64,000 nt of DNA from Variovorax sp. PAMC26660 (GCF_014302995.1 NZ_CP060295.1:2170001-2234000), one strand, 5' to 3'; counted from the stretch's first letter, positions 9,457 through 19,181 are shown. Made by a program: numbers and translations. The notes: generated by a model not told the origin, from the letters alone.

Positions 9457-10434
9457 ATGATGAAACGATTCCTTCCCCTGCTGGCCGCGGCCCTCGCGCT
9501 CGCCACCAGCCCCTTCGCATCCGCGCAACCGGCGGCCTACCCGAGCCAGCCGGTCAAGTGGATCGTTCCGTACTCGGCCGGCGGCGGCACCGACAACCTC
9601 GCGCGCTCGCTGGCCGAGGCCATGCAGCCTTCGCTGGGGCAGCCGCTGATCATCGACAACCGCCCCGGCGCGTCGACCAACATCGGCGTGTCCGTGATGA
9701 TGCAGGCCAAGCCCGATGGCTACACGATCATGCAGGCCGAGAACGCGGCACTGCTCTTCAACGAGCACATGTTCACCAGGCTGCCCTACAAGCCAGCGAC
9801 CGACTTCACCTACATCGGCACCATCGGCCGCTTTCCGGTGGCGCTGGTGGTGCACCCCGACTTTCCCGCGAAGACCGTGGCGGAGTTCGTGCGCTATGTG
9901 AAGGCCAACCCCGAGAAGGTCAGCTATGCCTCGCCGGGCAACGGCTCGCCACACCACATGGCGATGGAGCTGTTCAAGCAGAAGGCCGGCCTGAGCATCG
10001 TGCACGTGCCATACAAGGGCGCCGCGCCTGCCATGTCCGACGTGATGGGCGGCCAGGTGCCGGTGATGATGCTCGACCTGGCCTCGGGCCTGCCGATCAT
10101 CAGGTCGGGCAAGGTGCGGGTGCTGGCCATCGCGCTGCCGCAGCGCGCGAGCGCATTGCCCGATGTACCGACCTTCGTCGAGGCCGGCTTTCCCGACGTC
10201 AACGCCTATGCCTTCCACGGCCTGATCGGGCCGGCCGGCATGCCGCCTGAAGCGGTGGCGCGGCTGAACACCGAGCTGCACAAGGCCATGAAGGCACCGA
10301 AGGTGATGAAGCTGTTCGCGGACTTCGGCTTTGAGGCGCTGCCGGGTACGCCGCAGGATTTCTACAAACTCTCGCGGGCCGAGAGCGATCGCTGGGGCAA
10401 GATCATTCAGGCGGCCGGCGTGAAGCTCGAATGA
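9457..10434 (+). CDS. Bug-family (tripartite tricarboxylate transporter) solute receptor
   Basis: A 325-residue periplasmic binding protein of the Bug/TctC type. The signal peptide is residues 1-23 (cleavage after FASA), the mature start PSQPVKWIVPYSAGGGTDN is the family hallmark, and the loops IDNRPGA and VPYKGAAPA that hold the ligand carboxylate are present. It is the last gene of the aromatic operon, 39 bp after the MBL-fold gene. No membrane partners (TctA/TctB) are near, which is common for Bug proteins in Burkholderiales. It probably binds the aromatic or carboxylic substrate of the operon. It converges on azlD with 4 bp between the stops. Confidence 0.92.
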   Translation: MMKRFLPLLAAALALATSPFASAQPAAYPSQPVKWIVPYSAGGGTDNLARSLAEAMQPSLGQPLIIDNRPGASTNIGVSVMMQAKPDGYTIMQAENAALLFNEHMFTRLPYKPATDFTYIGTIGRFPVALVVHPDFPAKTVAEFVRYVKANPEKVSYASPGNGSPHHMAMELFKQKAGLSIVHVPYKGAAPAMSDVMGGQVPVMMLDLASGLPIIRSGKVRVLAIALPQRASALPDVPTFVEAGFPDVNAYAFHGLIGPAGMPPEAVARLNTELHKAMKAPKVMKLFADFGFEALPGTPQDFYKLSRAESDRWGKIIQAAGVKLE

Positions 10435-10438
10435 CCGA

Positions 10439-10777
10439 CTACCAGCCCAGCCCTAGGTGCAGCGGCAGATAGACCGCCATGCCTGCCAGCATCGTGCCGA
10501 GCACGCCGCGCCGCCAGTAGAAGTACGCCGCGCCGACCACCGCCGCATAGAGGCGGGCGTCGTGCAGCGTGGTGATGAGGTGGCCCTGCGTCATCACGAT
10601 CTCGGGCGCGATCACGCCGGCGAGCGCTGCGGCCGGCGCGTAGTGCAGTGCACGGTGCGCCCAGTCGGGCAGGCCCCAGGGCCGGTCGAGAATGAAGAAG
10701 AAGCAGCGCGTGAGCACGGTGACGAGCGCCAGCCCGACGATCACGCCCATCGTCCACAGATCGGTGGTGCCGCTCAC
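10439..10777 (-). CDS. azlD: AzlD-family small subunit of branched-chain amino-acid exporter
   Basis: A 112-residue membrane protein with about three hydrophobic segments (residues 9-30, 45-62 and 76-110). It begins with GTG at 10777, overlapping the azlC stop by four bases (GTGA), the usual azlCD coupling. AzlC and AzlD together export branched-chain amino acids or analogues such as azaleucine. It is the last gene of the leftward def-lipoprotein-fmt-azlC-azlD run and converges on the Bug receptor gene. Short length and AzlC pairing make the call firm, although the exported compound is not known here. Confidence 0.88.
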   Translation of the reverse strand: MSGTTDLWTMGVIVGLALVTVLTRCFFFILDRPWGLPDWAHRALHYAPAAALAGVIAPEIVMTQGHLITTLHDARLYAAVVGAAYFYWRRGVLGTMLAGMAVYLPLHLGLGW

Positions 10778-11514
10778 TTGTCGTCCTCCGCCGTGGGGTC
10801 GAGCCCGAACTGCTTTTCGAGCCAGAAGCACAGCAGCACCGCCACGCCGATGGCAACGACGATGTTGAGCTTGAGCGGCAGCGAATAGGCCGCGACGGCC
10901 GTGGCGCCGGCGATCAGCCCGGCCAGCACGCGCAGCCGCGTGGTCGCCATCGAGCAGACGATGGCCACCAGGCTCAGCACGCCCGCAAAGCCCAGGCCCC
11001 AGGTCTGCGGAATGAAGTTGGCCAGCGCGATGCCCAGCAGGCTCATGCCCATCCAGGCGCTCCAGGTCACGAAGTAGTTGCCGGTGAGGTAGGCCTCTTG
11101 CGATTCCCGTTCGGTGATGGTCAGCGGCGGCTTCGGGTACTGCCGGGTGAACAGCGCATAGCTCATGTCCGCCGTGAGGTAGCCGTGCACCATGCGGCGC
11201 CAGCGCGGCATGTGCATGAGGTAGGGCCGCAGGTGCAGGCTGAACACCACGAAGCGCAGGTTGACGCAAAAGCCCGTCGCCAGGATCACCCAGGCCGGCG
11301 CGCCCGCGAACAGCAGCGGAATGGCCGCGAGCTGCGAACTGCCCGCGTAGACCAGCAGCGTCATCGCGATGGCCTCGATCACGCTCATGTCCGACTTGAC
11401 CATGGCCACGCCGGTCATCAGGCCCCAGGCGCCGATGCCCATGGCCACGGAGGACATGTCGCGCACGCCCACGCGGAATTCGGGGCGGCGGCGGATGTCT
11501 GCGGAAAGAAACAT
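10774..11514 (-). CDS. azlC: AzlC-family branched-chain amino-acid exporter, large subunit
   Basis: A 246-residue inner-membrane protein with the AzlC signatures: an amphipathic N-terminal stretch, MTLLVYAGSSQLAAIPLL near residues 55-75, and the loop NLRFVVFSLHLRPYL near 90-105. The start at 11514 overlaps the fmt stop (TGATG), so translation is coupled. The frame stays open far upstream across fmt, but that part is antifamily shadow sequence and not a fusion. It pairs with azlD downstream as a two-component exporter. Linkage to fmt and def puts it under the control of a translation-initiation operon. Confidence 0.9.
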   Translation of the reverse strand: MFLSADIRRRPEFRVGVRDMSSVAMGIGAWGLMTGVAMVKSDMSVIEAIAMTLLVYAGSSQLAAIPLLFAGAPAWVILATGFCVNLRFVVFSLHLRPYLMHMPRWRRMVHGYLTADMSYALFTRQYPKPPLTITERESQEAYLTGNYFVTWSAWMGMSLLGIALANFIPQTWGLGFAGVLSLVAIVCSMATTRLRVLAGLIAGATAVAAYSLPLKLNIVVAIGVAVLLCFWLEKQFGLDPTAEDDK

Positions 11515-12470
11515 CAGCCGAACACCTGCCCGGGCTTCAGATCGAAGCCGCGCAGGAAATCGGCCACGGCCAGGCGCTTGCCACCGGGACGCTGCAGCTC
11601 GGTGAGCATGACGGTCGAATCGACAGCCGCCACGGCGACACCGGTGTCGGCCACGGCCAGGATCGTGCCCGGCGCGGCCGATGCATCGGCGGCCGCCACC
11701 GCGTGGGCGGTCCAGAGCTTGATGGTCTCGCCGTCGAGCGGGCTGTTGGCGCCCGGAAAGGGATCGAAGGCCCGCACGCGCCGCACGATGGCGTCGGCGG
11801 GCTGGGCCCAGTCGATCAGCGCCTCGTGCTTCTCGACCTTGCTGGCGTAGGTGACGCCTTCGGCCGGCTGCGGCGTGCGGCTGAGGGCACCGATGTTCGC
11901 CAATGCTTCGACGATCATGCGGCCGCCCAGCTCGGCCAGCCGGTCGTGCAGGCGGGCGGTGTTGTCGCTGCCGATCTCGACGGCTTCGCGCAGCAGCATG
12001 TCGCCGGTGTCCAGGCCTGCATCCATCTGCATGATGGTGATGCCGGTCTGCGCATCGCCGGCCTCGATGGCACGGTGGATGGGCGCGGCGCCGCGCCAGC
12101 GCGGCAGCAGGCTGGCGTGGATGTTCAGGCAACCGTGCTTCGGCAGGTCGAGCACCCACTGCGGCAGGATCAGCCCATAGGCGGCGACCACCATCACGTC
12201 GGGCTGCGCTTTCAGCAGGGCGTCGCGCCCAGCCGCGGCTTCTTCCGGGTACTTGCCGTCGAGCCGCAGGCTGCGCGGCTGAGCCACGGGCCAATTGTTG
12301 GCAACGGCGCACTGCTTGACGGGGGAAGCCTGCAGCTTCATGCCACGACCGGCAGGCCGGTCGGGCTGGCTCATCACCAGGGTGATGTCATGGCCGGCCG
12401 CCGCGATGGCTTCCAGCGCGACGCGCGCGAACTCGGGCGTGCCCGCAAAAACGACCTTGAGCCGGCTCAA
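11514..12470 (-). CDS. fmt: Methionyl-tRNA formyltransferase
   Basis: Formylates initiator Met-tRNA with 10-formyl-THF. It has 318 residues. The N-terminal formyltransferase domain starts [12 protein letters not shown], and the catalytic segment [15 protein letters not shown] lies near residues 110-124, followed by a C-terminal OB-like domain. The start is TTG at 12470, which overlaps the stop of the upstream lipoprotein gene by four bases; no better ATG exists and homologues begin at this point. It sits between the lipoprotein and azlC in the leftward operon that def opens. Confidence 0.95.
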   Translation of the reverse strand: MSRLKVVFAGTPEFARVALEAIAAAGHDITLVMSQPDRPAGRGMKLQASPVKQCAVANNWPVAQPRSLRLDGKYPEEAAAGRDALLKAQPDVMVVAAYGLILPQWVLDLPKHGCLNIHASLLPRWRGAAPIHRAIEAGDAQTGITIMQMDAGLDTGDMLLREAVEIGSDNTARLHDRLAELGGRMIVEALANIGALSRTPQPAEGVTYASKVEKHEALIDWAQPADAIVRRVRAFDPFPGANSPLDGETIKLWTAHAVAAADASAAPGTILAVADTGVAVAAVDSTVMLTELQRPGGKRLAVADFLRGFDLKPGQVFG

Positions 12471-12973
12471 TCCCGCAGCCGATCGAATTCGAGATCGTCC
12501 CCCGTGTGATAGCGGCGGACCACGCCGGTCGGGTCGATGTAGATATAGAGCATGCGGCGTTCGTTCACGGCCTTGTAGCGCCAGGTCCAGACGGCACCGT
12601 CGAAGGAGCTGACGCGGGAGATTTCATACGGCCGGCCATAGAAGGCCATCACGTCGTTCTGGCGCCACTCGTTGACCTTGATGTCCTGGCCGAAGCGCGC
12701 TTCGCTCAGCACCTGCGTGGCAGAGACGACCTTGCCTGCCGCGTCCACGTCGATGTCGGTGACCTCGAAGCCGGCCGGCATGCGCGAATACTGCAGCCGC
12801 TCGCCGCCGCCGTTGAGCGGATAGCGGCCCGTGGGCGTGCCCAGGCGCTGCAGGGTTTCGGCGGCCGTGGTGCCCGGCTGGATGCGCGTGGGATCGTTGG
12901 CGCAGCCGGCGAGCCCCAGGCTGGCTGCGGCGAGAAACCCGAGGGCCGCCAGGGTGCCGAGGCTGCGCTTCAT
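12467..12973 (-). CDS. Outer-membrane lipoprotein of unknown function (BamE/SmpA-like size)
   Basis: A 168-residue protein with a clear type II signal: MKRSLG, a hydrophobic stretch and LAGC with the lipidated cysteine at residue 24. The remainder, with [19 protein letters not shown] then [19 protein letters not shown], resembles small BamE/OmlA-type fold lipoproteins, but I cannot assign it to that family with confidence. The ATG at 12973 was chosen because it puts the lipobox at the proper distance; the frame is open 45 codons further up, inside def. It lies 2 bp after def and overlaps fmt by 4 bp, so it is part of the operon. Confidence 0.8.
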   Translation of the reverse strand: MKRSLGTLAALGFLAAASLGLAGCANDPTRIQPGTTAAETLQRLGTPTGRYPLNGGGERLQYSRMPAGFEVTDIDVDAAGKVVSATQVLSEARFGQDIKVNEWRQNDVMAFYGRPYEISRVSSFDGAVWTWRYKAVNERRMLYIYIDPTGVVRRYHTGDDLEFDRLRD

Positions 12974-12975
12974 GT

Positions 12976-13497
12976 TCAGGGCCGGCCTTCGCGCATCTCT
13001 TCGCGCTGCAGCTTCAAAAGCTTGCTCTTGATGCGGTTGCGCTTGAGGGGCGAGAGGTATTCGACGAACACCTTGCCGAGCAGGTGATCGAGTTCGTGCT
13101 GGATGCACACGGCGAGCAGGCCGTCGGCCTCGATGGTGCGCAATTCGCCTTCGGCATCGAGCGCCCGCACCTTGACCGAGGTCGAGCGCATCACGCCGTC
13201 GTAGATGCCGGGCACCGACAGGCAGCCTTCTTCGTTCAGCACCTTCTCGTCGCTGGCCCAGGTGATCTCGGGGTTGATGAGCACGATCGGATGCTTGCGC
13301 TCCTCGGAAACATCGATGACCACGAGCCGCTCGTGCACGTCGACCTGGGTCGCGGCCAGACCGATGCCTTCGGCGTCGTACATGGTTTCCAGCATGTCTG
13401 CCACGAGGGCCTTGATGCGCGCGTCGACGCCTTGCACCGGTTTGGCCACCGTGTGCAGGCGCTTGTCCGGGTAACTCAGAATGATTCGTTTAGCCAT
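12976..13497 (-). CDS. def: Peptide deformylase
   Basis: Removes the N-formyl group from nascent proteins using Fe(II) or Zn(II). It has 173 residues and all three motifs: GIGLAATQ at 44-51, EGCLS at 90-94 with metal ligand Cys92, and HELDH at 134-138 with ligands His134 and His138 and catalytic Glu135. It opens the leftward operon with a lipoprotein gene, fmt and azlCD. It is divergent from the LysM gene, with 159 bp of shared upstream sequence. Confidence 0.96.
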   Translation of the reverse strand: MAKRIILSYPDKRLHTVAKPVQGVDARIKALVADMLETMYDAEGIGLAATQVDVHERLVVIDVSEERKHPIVLINPEITWASDEKVLNEEGCLSVPGIYDGVMRSTSVKVRALDAEGELRTIEADGLLAVCIQHELDHLLGKVFVEYLSPLKRNRIKSKLLKLQREEMREGRP

Positions 13498-13656
13498 GAA
13501 ATCGGGGGGAAGTTGTGGCTATTTTCGCCAATTCCGCGACGTGACGGGCCGCGCGGGCCCGAAAACGTTGCCCTCCCAGGGGCTTCAGCGCAGAATTCGT
13601 AGCAAATTGTGAGATTCGTATGCGCGGCGATACGTCGCCCGCTCACCCATCCAGAC

Positions 13657-14874
13657 ATGAACAAGCTCAGATCCACTGAACGCCAGCGCCCTTCTTTCCT
13701 TGCAACGTTGACAGCCCTCGCGGTCATTGGCAGTTGCGGCGCCACGACGGCCTGGGCCCAAAACTACCCCGTCACGCCCCAGCAACGCGCCACCGCCCAG
13801 CAGACCGCCCAGGCCGGCGTTCCGCTGAGCGAGCTTGCGCCCAGGGCGCCGGACGAGTACACGATCAAGCCCGGGGACACGCTCTGGGCCGTTTCGCGCC
13901 TGTACCTGCTGCACCCCTGGCGCTGGCCGGAACTGTGGGGCATGAACATCAGCGAGATCGCGAATCCGCACCGCATCTACCCCGGCCAGGTGCTGTACCT
14001 GGACAAGAGCGGCGGCCGCGCGCGCCTGACCACCCGCCGCGGCGGCTTCGGCGGCGATGGCGGCACCATCAAGCTGTCGCCGCGCACGCGCTTCGACTCG
14101 CTGTCCGGCATGGCATTGCCCACGCTCAACCCGAGCCTGATCGAGCCTTTCCTCAGCGAACCGATCGTGGTGGACGTCAACACGCTCGACGCCGCACCGC
14201 GCATCGTGGCCGGCAACGACAGCCGCGTGCTGCTGTCGCGCGGCGACCGTGCCTATGCCCGCGGCAACGCCGGCTCGCCGCTGGTCGAGGCTCCGGGTCC
14301 GGTCCAGCACTTCCGCGTCTTTCGCAACGCCACGCCGCTGAAAGACCCCGGCACGGGCGAGATCCTCGGCTACGAGGCGCAGTACCTGGGCAAGGCCCAG
14401 CTGCAACGCGGCGAGTCGACCACCATCGAGACGGTGGAAGACAAGGACCTCATCACCGTGGTGCCCGCGAGTCTCGACATCATCGCGTCGCGCGAGGAAA
14501 TCCGCGCCGGCGACCGCCTGCTGCCCGAGCCGCCGCGCCAATTGCTGAGCTATGCACCGCGCGCGCCCTCCACGCAGGTCGACGGCCGGATCATCTCGGT
14601 CTACGGCAACGCGGTACAGTTCGCGGCCCAGAACCAGGTGGTGGCCATCAACAAGGGCACGCGTGATGGCATCGACAGCGGCCATGTGCTGGCTATCCTG
14701 AAGAACGGCGAGACCATCCTCGACCGCACCGGCGACCGCAAGGAAACCATCAAGCTGCCGAATGAACGCATCGGCCTACTGATGGTGTTCCGCACCTTCG
14801 AGAAAGTTTCCTACGCGCTGGTGCTCGAAATCAACGACACTCCGCGCGCCGGCGACTTCCTCGTCAACCCCTGA
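13657..14874 (+). CDS. LysM-domain exported protein
   Basis: A 405-residue exported protein. The signal peptide is residues 1-34, ending TTAWA|Q. One LysM peptidoglycan-binding domain lies at about 67-116 (DEYTIKPGDTLWAVSRLYL to YPGQVLYLD). The rest, about 125-405, is a conserved beta-rich region with no catalytic motif that I recognise. The ATG at 13657 was chosen because it gives a clean signal peptide; the frame opens 16 codons earlier. Proteins of this type directly upstream of dprA are common in Burkholderiales and probably act in envelope maintenance. Confidence 0.88.
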   Translation: MNKLRSTERQRPSFLATLTALAVIGSCGATTAWAQNYPVTPQQRATAQQTAQAGVPLSELAPRAPDEYTIKPGDTLWAVSRLYLLHPWRWPELWGMNISEIANPHRIYPGQVLYLDKSGGRARLTTRRGGFGGDGGTIKLSPRTRFDSLSGMALPTLNPSLIEPFLSEPIVVDVNTLDAAPRIVAGNDSRVLLSRGDRAYARGNAGSPLVEAPGPVQHFRVFRNATPLKDPGTGEILGYEAQYLGKAQLQRGESTTIETVEDKDLITVVPASLDIIASREEIRAGDRLLPEPPRQLLSYAPRAPSTQVDGRIISVYGNAVQFAAQNQVVAINKGTRDGIDSGHVLAILKNGETILDRTGDRKETIKLPNERIGLLMVFRTFEKVSYALVLEINDTPRAGDFLVNP

Positions 14875-14909
14875 CCTGCGGCCCCGGCTCTCTCTTCTTT
14901 CGCAATCGT

Positions 14910-16055
14910 TTGGAACGCGCAGAACTCGCAGGCTGGCTGCGACTCTCCCTGACGCCGGGCATCGGCGATGCCACCGCACGCCGCCTGCTTGCGGCTTTCG
15001 GCCTGCCCGAAGATGTCTTCGCGCAGCCGGAAGCCGCACTGCGTGAGGTCGTCACCGTCGCCCAGGCCGAAGCCCTGCGGCAGGCGCCCACCGGCCTGCA
15101 GACGCAGATCGACCAGACCTGGCAATGGCTGCACGCCACCGACAACGGCATCGCGCGCCGCATCGTGACGCTCGGCGATGCCAGTTACCCGACCGCGCTG
15201 CTCGAAATGACCGACCCGCCGCCGATGCTCTATGTGCTCGGTGCCGCCGACTTCGACCTGACGCAGCTCGACCACAGCATCGCCGTGGTGGGCAGCCGCA
15301 ATCCGACGCCGCAAGGCGCCACCAACGCACGCAGCTTTGCGCGGGCGCTGGGCGACGCGGGCCTGCCCGTGGTGTCGGGGCTGGCGCTGGGCGTCGATGG
15401 CGCAGCGCACCAGGGCGCACTCGAAGCAGCCGGCAATATGCCGCGGCTTGCCACGGTGGCCGTGGTGGGCACCGGCCTGGACCGCGTCTACCCCGCGCGG
15501 CACCGCGACCTGGCGCACCGCATCACCTTGCAAGGGTTGATCGTGAGCGAGCTGCCGCTCGGCACGCCACCGCTGACGCAGAATTTTCCGAAGCGCAACC
15601 GGCTCATCGCCGGACTGGCGCGCGGCACGCTGGTGGTCGAGGCGGCCCTGCAGTCGGGTTCGCTGATCACCGCGCGGCTCACCTCGGAACAGGGCAAGGA
15701 AGTGTTCGCCATTCCGGGCTCGATCCACTCGCCGCAATCGCGCGGCTGCCATGCGCTGATCCGCCAGGGCGCCAAGCTCGTGGAGTCGGTGAACGACATC
15801 CTCGAAGAGCTGCCACCACTTCGCACCAACGGCTCGTTCGCATCCGCGATCCCAGACGAAAGTGCCACCAACGGCGCCGCCTGCGAAGACCCGCTGCTGG
15901 ACGCCCTCGGTTTCGACCCTGTGAGCCTCGACGCCCTGAGCGCGCGCACCGGCTGGAGCGCGGCCGCGCTGCAGGCGAAGATGCTCGAACTGGAGCTGGA
16001 CGGCCACGTCTCGCGCCTGCCCGGCGGGCTCTTTCAACGAATGGCTTCCACTTAG
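14910..16055 (+). CDS. dprA: DNA-processing protein DprA (Smf)
   Basis: Loads RecA on incoming single-stranded DNA during natural transformation. It has 381 residues: an N-terminal SAM-like region (1-70), the Rossmann core with VVGSRNPTPQG near residues 127-137, VSGLALGVDGAAHQGAL, and the FPKRNRLIAGLARGTLVVEA segment, then a C-terminal winged-helix-like tail (about 320-381). The start is TTG at 14910 with no obvious Shine-Dalgarno, so expression may be low or coupled to the LysM gene 35 bp upstream. Smg follows after 34 bp, the usual betaproteobacterial order. Confidence 0.95.
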   Translation: MERAELAGWLRLSLTPGIGDATARRLLAAFGLPEDVFAQPEAALREVVTVAQAEALRQAPTGLQTQIDQTWQWLHATDNGIARRIVTLGDASYPTALLEMTDPPPMLYVLGAADFDLTQLDHSIAVVGSRNPTPQGATNARSFARALGDAGLPVVSGLALGVDGAAHQGALEAAGNMPRLATVAVVGTGLDRVYPARHRDLAHRITLQGLIVSELPLGTPPLTQNFPKRNRLIAGLARGTLVVEAALQSGSLITARLTSEQGKEVFAIPGSIHSPQSRGCHALIRQGAKLVESVNDILEELPPLRTNGSFASAIPDESATNGAACEDPLLDALGFDPVSLDALSARTGWSAAALQAKMLELELDGHVSRLPGGLFQRMAST

Positions 16056-16089
16056 CCCGCCTTGCACGAACGTCGGCTATATTGGGCTC

Positions 16090-16608
16090 ATGTTCGAAGT
16101 GCTCGTTTTTGTCTACGAAAACTATTGGCGCGGCGATGCTTGTCCTGAACCCGAGCAACTGGGCCGCAAGCTCAGCGCGCACGGCTTCGAGGCAGAAGAG
16201 ATCCGCGATGCCCTGCACTGGCTCGACGGCCTGAGCCTCGCAACGCAGGGCATGCAGCTCGAACACCATGCCGATGACAAGGCCGCCGCCACAGTCACGC
16301 TGCGTGGCGCCCCCGAAGCAGCGCTACCCCAGTCGGCCGATGCGATGCGCGTCTATTCCCAGGCCGAGCAAGAGCACCTTGGTGCGGAGTGCCTGGGCTT
16401 CATCCGTTTTCTCGAATCGGCGAACGTGCTGCCCTGCGGCCTGCGCGAGATCGTCGTCGAGCGCGCGATGGCGGCGCCAGGCGATCCGGTCGCACTCGAC
16501 GAGTTGAAGATCATCGTGCTGATGGTGCACTGGAGCACCGGCATCGAGCCCGATGCCTTGGTGCTCGACGAGCTCTGCGAAAGCCGCGAAGGCCGCACGG
16601 CGCACTAG
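16090..16608 (+). CDS. smg: Smg family protein (DUF494)
   Basis: A 172-residue acidic protein of the Smg/DUF494 family, recognised by its start MFEVLVFVYENYWRGDACP, the following LSAHGFEAEEIRDALHWL and the C-terminal LKIIVLMVHWS. The biochemical role is not known. In many proteobacteria it sits between dprA and a topoisomerase or translation-factor gene, and here it is directly downstream of dprA. It converges on the large DUF1631 gene with 25 bp between the stops. Confidence 0.9.
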   Translation: MFEVLVFVYENYWRGDACPEPEQLGRKLSAHGFEAEEIRDALHWLDGLSLATQGMQLEHHADDKAAATVTLRGAPEAALPQSADAMRVYSQAEQEHLGAECLGFIRFLESANVLPCGLREIVVERAMAAPGDPVALDELKIIVLMVHWSTGIEPDALVLDELCESREGRTAH

Positions 16609-16633
16609 GCGCTCCCCGCCCAAGGCCTGGCTG

Positions 16634-19072
16634 CTAATTCAGCAGTCGCTCGGGGTTGGCGTCCAGCTTGGCCAGCGCCTCGCGCGTGGCACGCACCGTG
16701 AGCGTCTCTTCCTCGGCCGGCACCAGCAGGCCCGCCTGCAGATACGTCGCCAATCGCCCCACCTGGATCAGGAAGCTGCGCCCATCGGCCGATGCGAACA
16801 GGTGCAGGCGCTTGCGGTCGCTGCGCCAGACGAACTGCACCTGATTCACGCGGTCGTTGTGGTCGAGCATGAACCAGTTGCCCACCTGCAATTCATGGGC
16901 CCAGGCGAGCATGTCTTCTCCCACCTTGGTGCCAGCAGCATCGGGAATGACCTCGATCGACGCCGCATCCACACCGAGCAGCATCTCGATGCTGTGGGCA
17001 TCGAGCGGCAAGTCGGAGGCACCACCGTCGTCGCTGACGAAATCTTCCAGGTGCGCGAGCCGCTCGGCCATGGCTTCGATCTTGGCCTGCGGAATGGCTT
17101 CGGTCTTCGACAGGAAGGCATCGGACAGCGTGGCACCGATGATCTTGATGTGCGCTTCCTGCGGCTCGTCGACGATGCCCAGCAGGGCCATGCCCTGGCG
17201 CAGGCGCTGCAGCAGTTGCGGCAGGTCTTGAATGACGCGCGCGCGGTCGGTGCGGTTGGGCTTGGCGCTCGCGGCCCAGACCAGCTCGGAGGCCACGCGC
17301 TTGAGCATGACCGTCTGCTCGCCCTGCGCGCCATAGCGCAGCGCGGCGATGGCCAGCACCTCGGCCCAGACCTTGAACAGGAACTCGCGGATCTCGTCGC
17401 GCACCGGCATGTCGTTGAGCATCTTGCGCAACTCGATGGTGTACTGGATCGCCATCGTCTCCTTCTGCTCGACCTGCTGCGCGACGCTCATCACGCGCTG
17501 CGTGCTGTCGCTCTGCGTGAGGTAGCGGCTGAGGAAGGCGACGAACTCGTCGAACACCAGCTTGAACACGCGCTGGCCGGTCTCGGGGTATTGCTCAATC
17601 ACCTGCACCACGCGGCGGATCTCGTTTTCGAGCGCGCTGCCCGTGATGGCGGCGGCGTCGAAGCCCATCACGCAGGAACCCATGCGGTCGATCAGCATGC
17701 GCGCGGGATGCTGCAGCGTGCCGAAGAACTCGGGCTCGGCAATGGCCACGCGCAACACTGGCATCTGCAGCCGCGCGAACCACACACGCGCCGAAAACGG
17801 AATGCGTTCTTCCGCAAGGATGGCCTGGAACATCAGCGCCACGATCTCGACCGTGGCCTTGTCGGCCGTGGTGGGTGCGCGCTTCTTCAACTCGGCGCTG
17901 CGCCGGCGCAGATCGACTGCCGTCTGCTGCAGCAGCGTGGCCTGTTCGCCCGAGCCATCCATGAATTGCGTGGCCGCCATCCGGTAAGCGACTTCCGCAT
18001 CGGCGATGGCGCCGGCGAAAGTGCGCGAGAAAGCACGGGGAGATGCACCGGTGCCGCTGTGACCGGCATGGCCACCGCCGCCCGCACTGCCACCCGTCAC
18101 TCGCCCCTCCGCGCCCGGAACGGAATACGGCCCGGCGGAACCCGGGTCACCGCCGATGCGTGCAGTCACGAAGCGCTTGAGGCTCAGCAGCGCGGTCTGC
18201 GCGCGCTGCCGCGCGATCATCAGCGGCGAGCCGCCGGTGGTCGACGAGGGCGCCACGGTCGATGGCACCGAGGCCTGGGCCTGGTGGTGCCCGTCGAAAC
18301 CGGCGCCCGGCCGCTGCGCGCTGTGGTGGTGCCCGCCAGACACGCTGCCGTGGTCCATCGGCGCGTTCGACGAAGTCGCGGAGCCCGCCGCGGAAGAGCC
18401 GCCGCTGCCACCGCCCGCATTGCCCGTGCGTCGGACAAAGCTCTTGAGGTCGATCTCCGGCATCACGCCATTGGCGATCAGGAAGGCGTTGGCGTTCTCG
18501 TAGGCCTTGACGATCCCATCGATCAGCGCCAGCTGCACCGCGTCCTGCACCCGGTTCCAGAGCCCCCGGCTCAGGCCGGCCGCCAGCCATTGCTCCACCA
18601 GCAGCTTGGCGAGCGTCTCGGGCTTGAGCACGTCCTTGGCATCGAGCTCGCTCGTGCCTTCGAGATGCTGGATGCGCAGACGCAAATCGCTCAGCTCGAA
18701 GCTGGCCTTGTCGTGAATCACTTGCGCCAGGCGCGACGAGAGGATGTTGCTTTCAACCACCTCGTCGCCGATCAGCTCCAGCCGCAGCGCCGAGGACGTG
18801 GTCGACGGCGCGCTGCCGGTCGATGTGATCAGCGCCTTGCGCCAGCCGGTCTGGGCCAGCGAAATCCATTGAGAGCCCTGCCCCTGGAACGCCACGAAAT
18901 CGTCGCGGTGTTCCTGCATGGCGCGGGCGTTGCCGGCCTCCGAGGACATCGATGTCAGCCGGTCGCGGATCGCGCGGGCCAGCGGCACGATCACGCCTTC
19001 CGTGGCCGATACGAAACGCTCACGCGTCTCGCGTGCGAGCTGCAGGGAAGAAGCGGACCGCGCAATGCTCAT
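16634..19072 (-). CDS. DUF1631 family protein
   Basis: A large (812 residues) soluble acidic protein of the DUF1631 family, which is nearly limited to beta- and gammaproteobacteria and has no established function. No enzyme motif, signal peptide or membrane segment is visible. The middle third (about 240-350) is low complexity: Gly/Ser/His-rich with SGGHHHSAQRPG and several GGSAGGGGHAG runs, linking two helical halves. The start at 19072 was chosen because the segment upstream is not family-like. It is a single-gene unit, separated from secF by 156 bp. The C-terminal portion resembles c-di-GMP-related PilZ-like linkers in length only, which is not enough to assign a role. Confidence 0.82.
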   Translation of the reverse strand: MSIARSASSLQLARETRERFVSATEGVIVPLARAIRDRLTSMSSEAGNARAMQEHRDDFVAFQGQGSQWISLAQTGWRKALITSTGSAPSTTSSALRLELIGDEVVESNILSSRLAQVIHDKASFELSDLRLRIQHLEGTSELDAKDVLKPETLAKLLVEQWLAAGLSRGLWNRVQDAVQLALIDGIVKAYENANAFLIANGVMPEIDLKSFVRRTGNAGGGSGGSSAAGSATSSNAPMDHGSVSGGHHHSAQRPGAGFDGHHQAQASVPSTVAPSSTTGGSPLMIARQRAQTALLSLKRFVTARIGGDPGSAGPYSVPGAEGRVTGGSAGGGGHAGHSGTGASPRAFSRTFAGAIADAEVAYRMAATQFMDGSGEQATLLQQTAVDLRRRSAELKKRAPTTADKATVEIVALMFQAILAEERIPFSARVWFARLQMPVLRVAIAEPEFFGTLQHPARMLIDRMGSCVMGFDAAAITGSALENEIRRVVQVIEQYPETGQRVFKLVFDEFVAFLSRYLTQSDSTQRVMSVAQQVEQKETMAIQYTIELRKMLNDMPVRDEIREFLFKVWAEVLAIAALRYGAQGEQTVMLKRVASELVWAASAKPNRTDRARVIQDLPQLLQRLRQGMALLGIVDEPQEAHIKIIGATLSDAFLSKTEAIPQAKIEAMAERLAHLEDFVSDDGGASDLPLDAHSIEMLLGVDAASIEVIPDAAGTKVGEDMLAWAHELQVGNWFMLDHNDRVNQVQFVWRSDRKRLHLFASADGRSFLIQVGRLATYLQAGLLVPAEEETLTVRATREALAKLDANPERLLN

Positions 19073-19181
19073 TGAAGGATCGGGAAAACCAAGGTAAACG
19101 ATTCGTGGGCAACACCCGCGAGCTTGCATCGGGATACGCAAGCGCACAAGTGGCGACAACGCCCGGCGTTGCATGCGAACC

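Noticed and set aside
10774..12312. A 512-codon frame suggesting an N-terminal fusion to AzlC
   Set aside because: The extra N-terminal part runs across fmt in another frame and is arginine/alanine-rich shadow sequence. AzlC starts at 11514 with a stop-start overlap.
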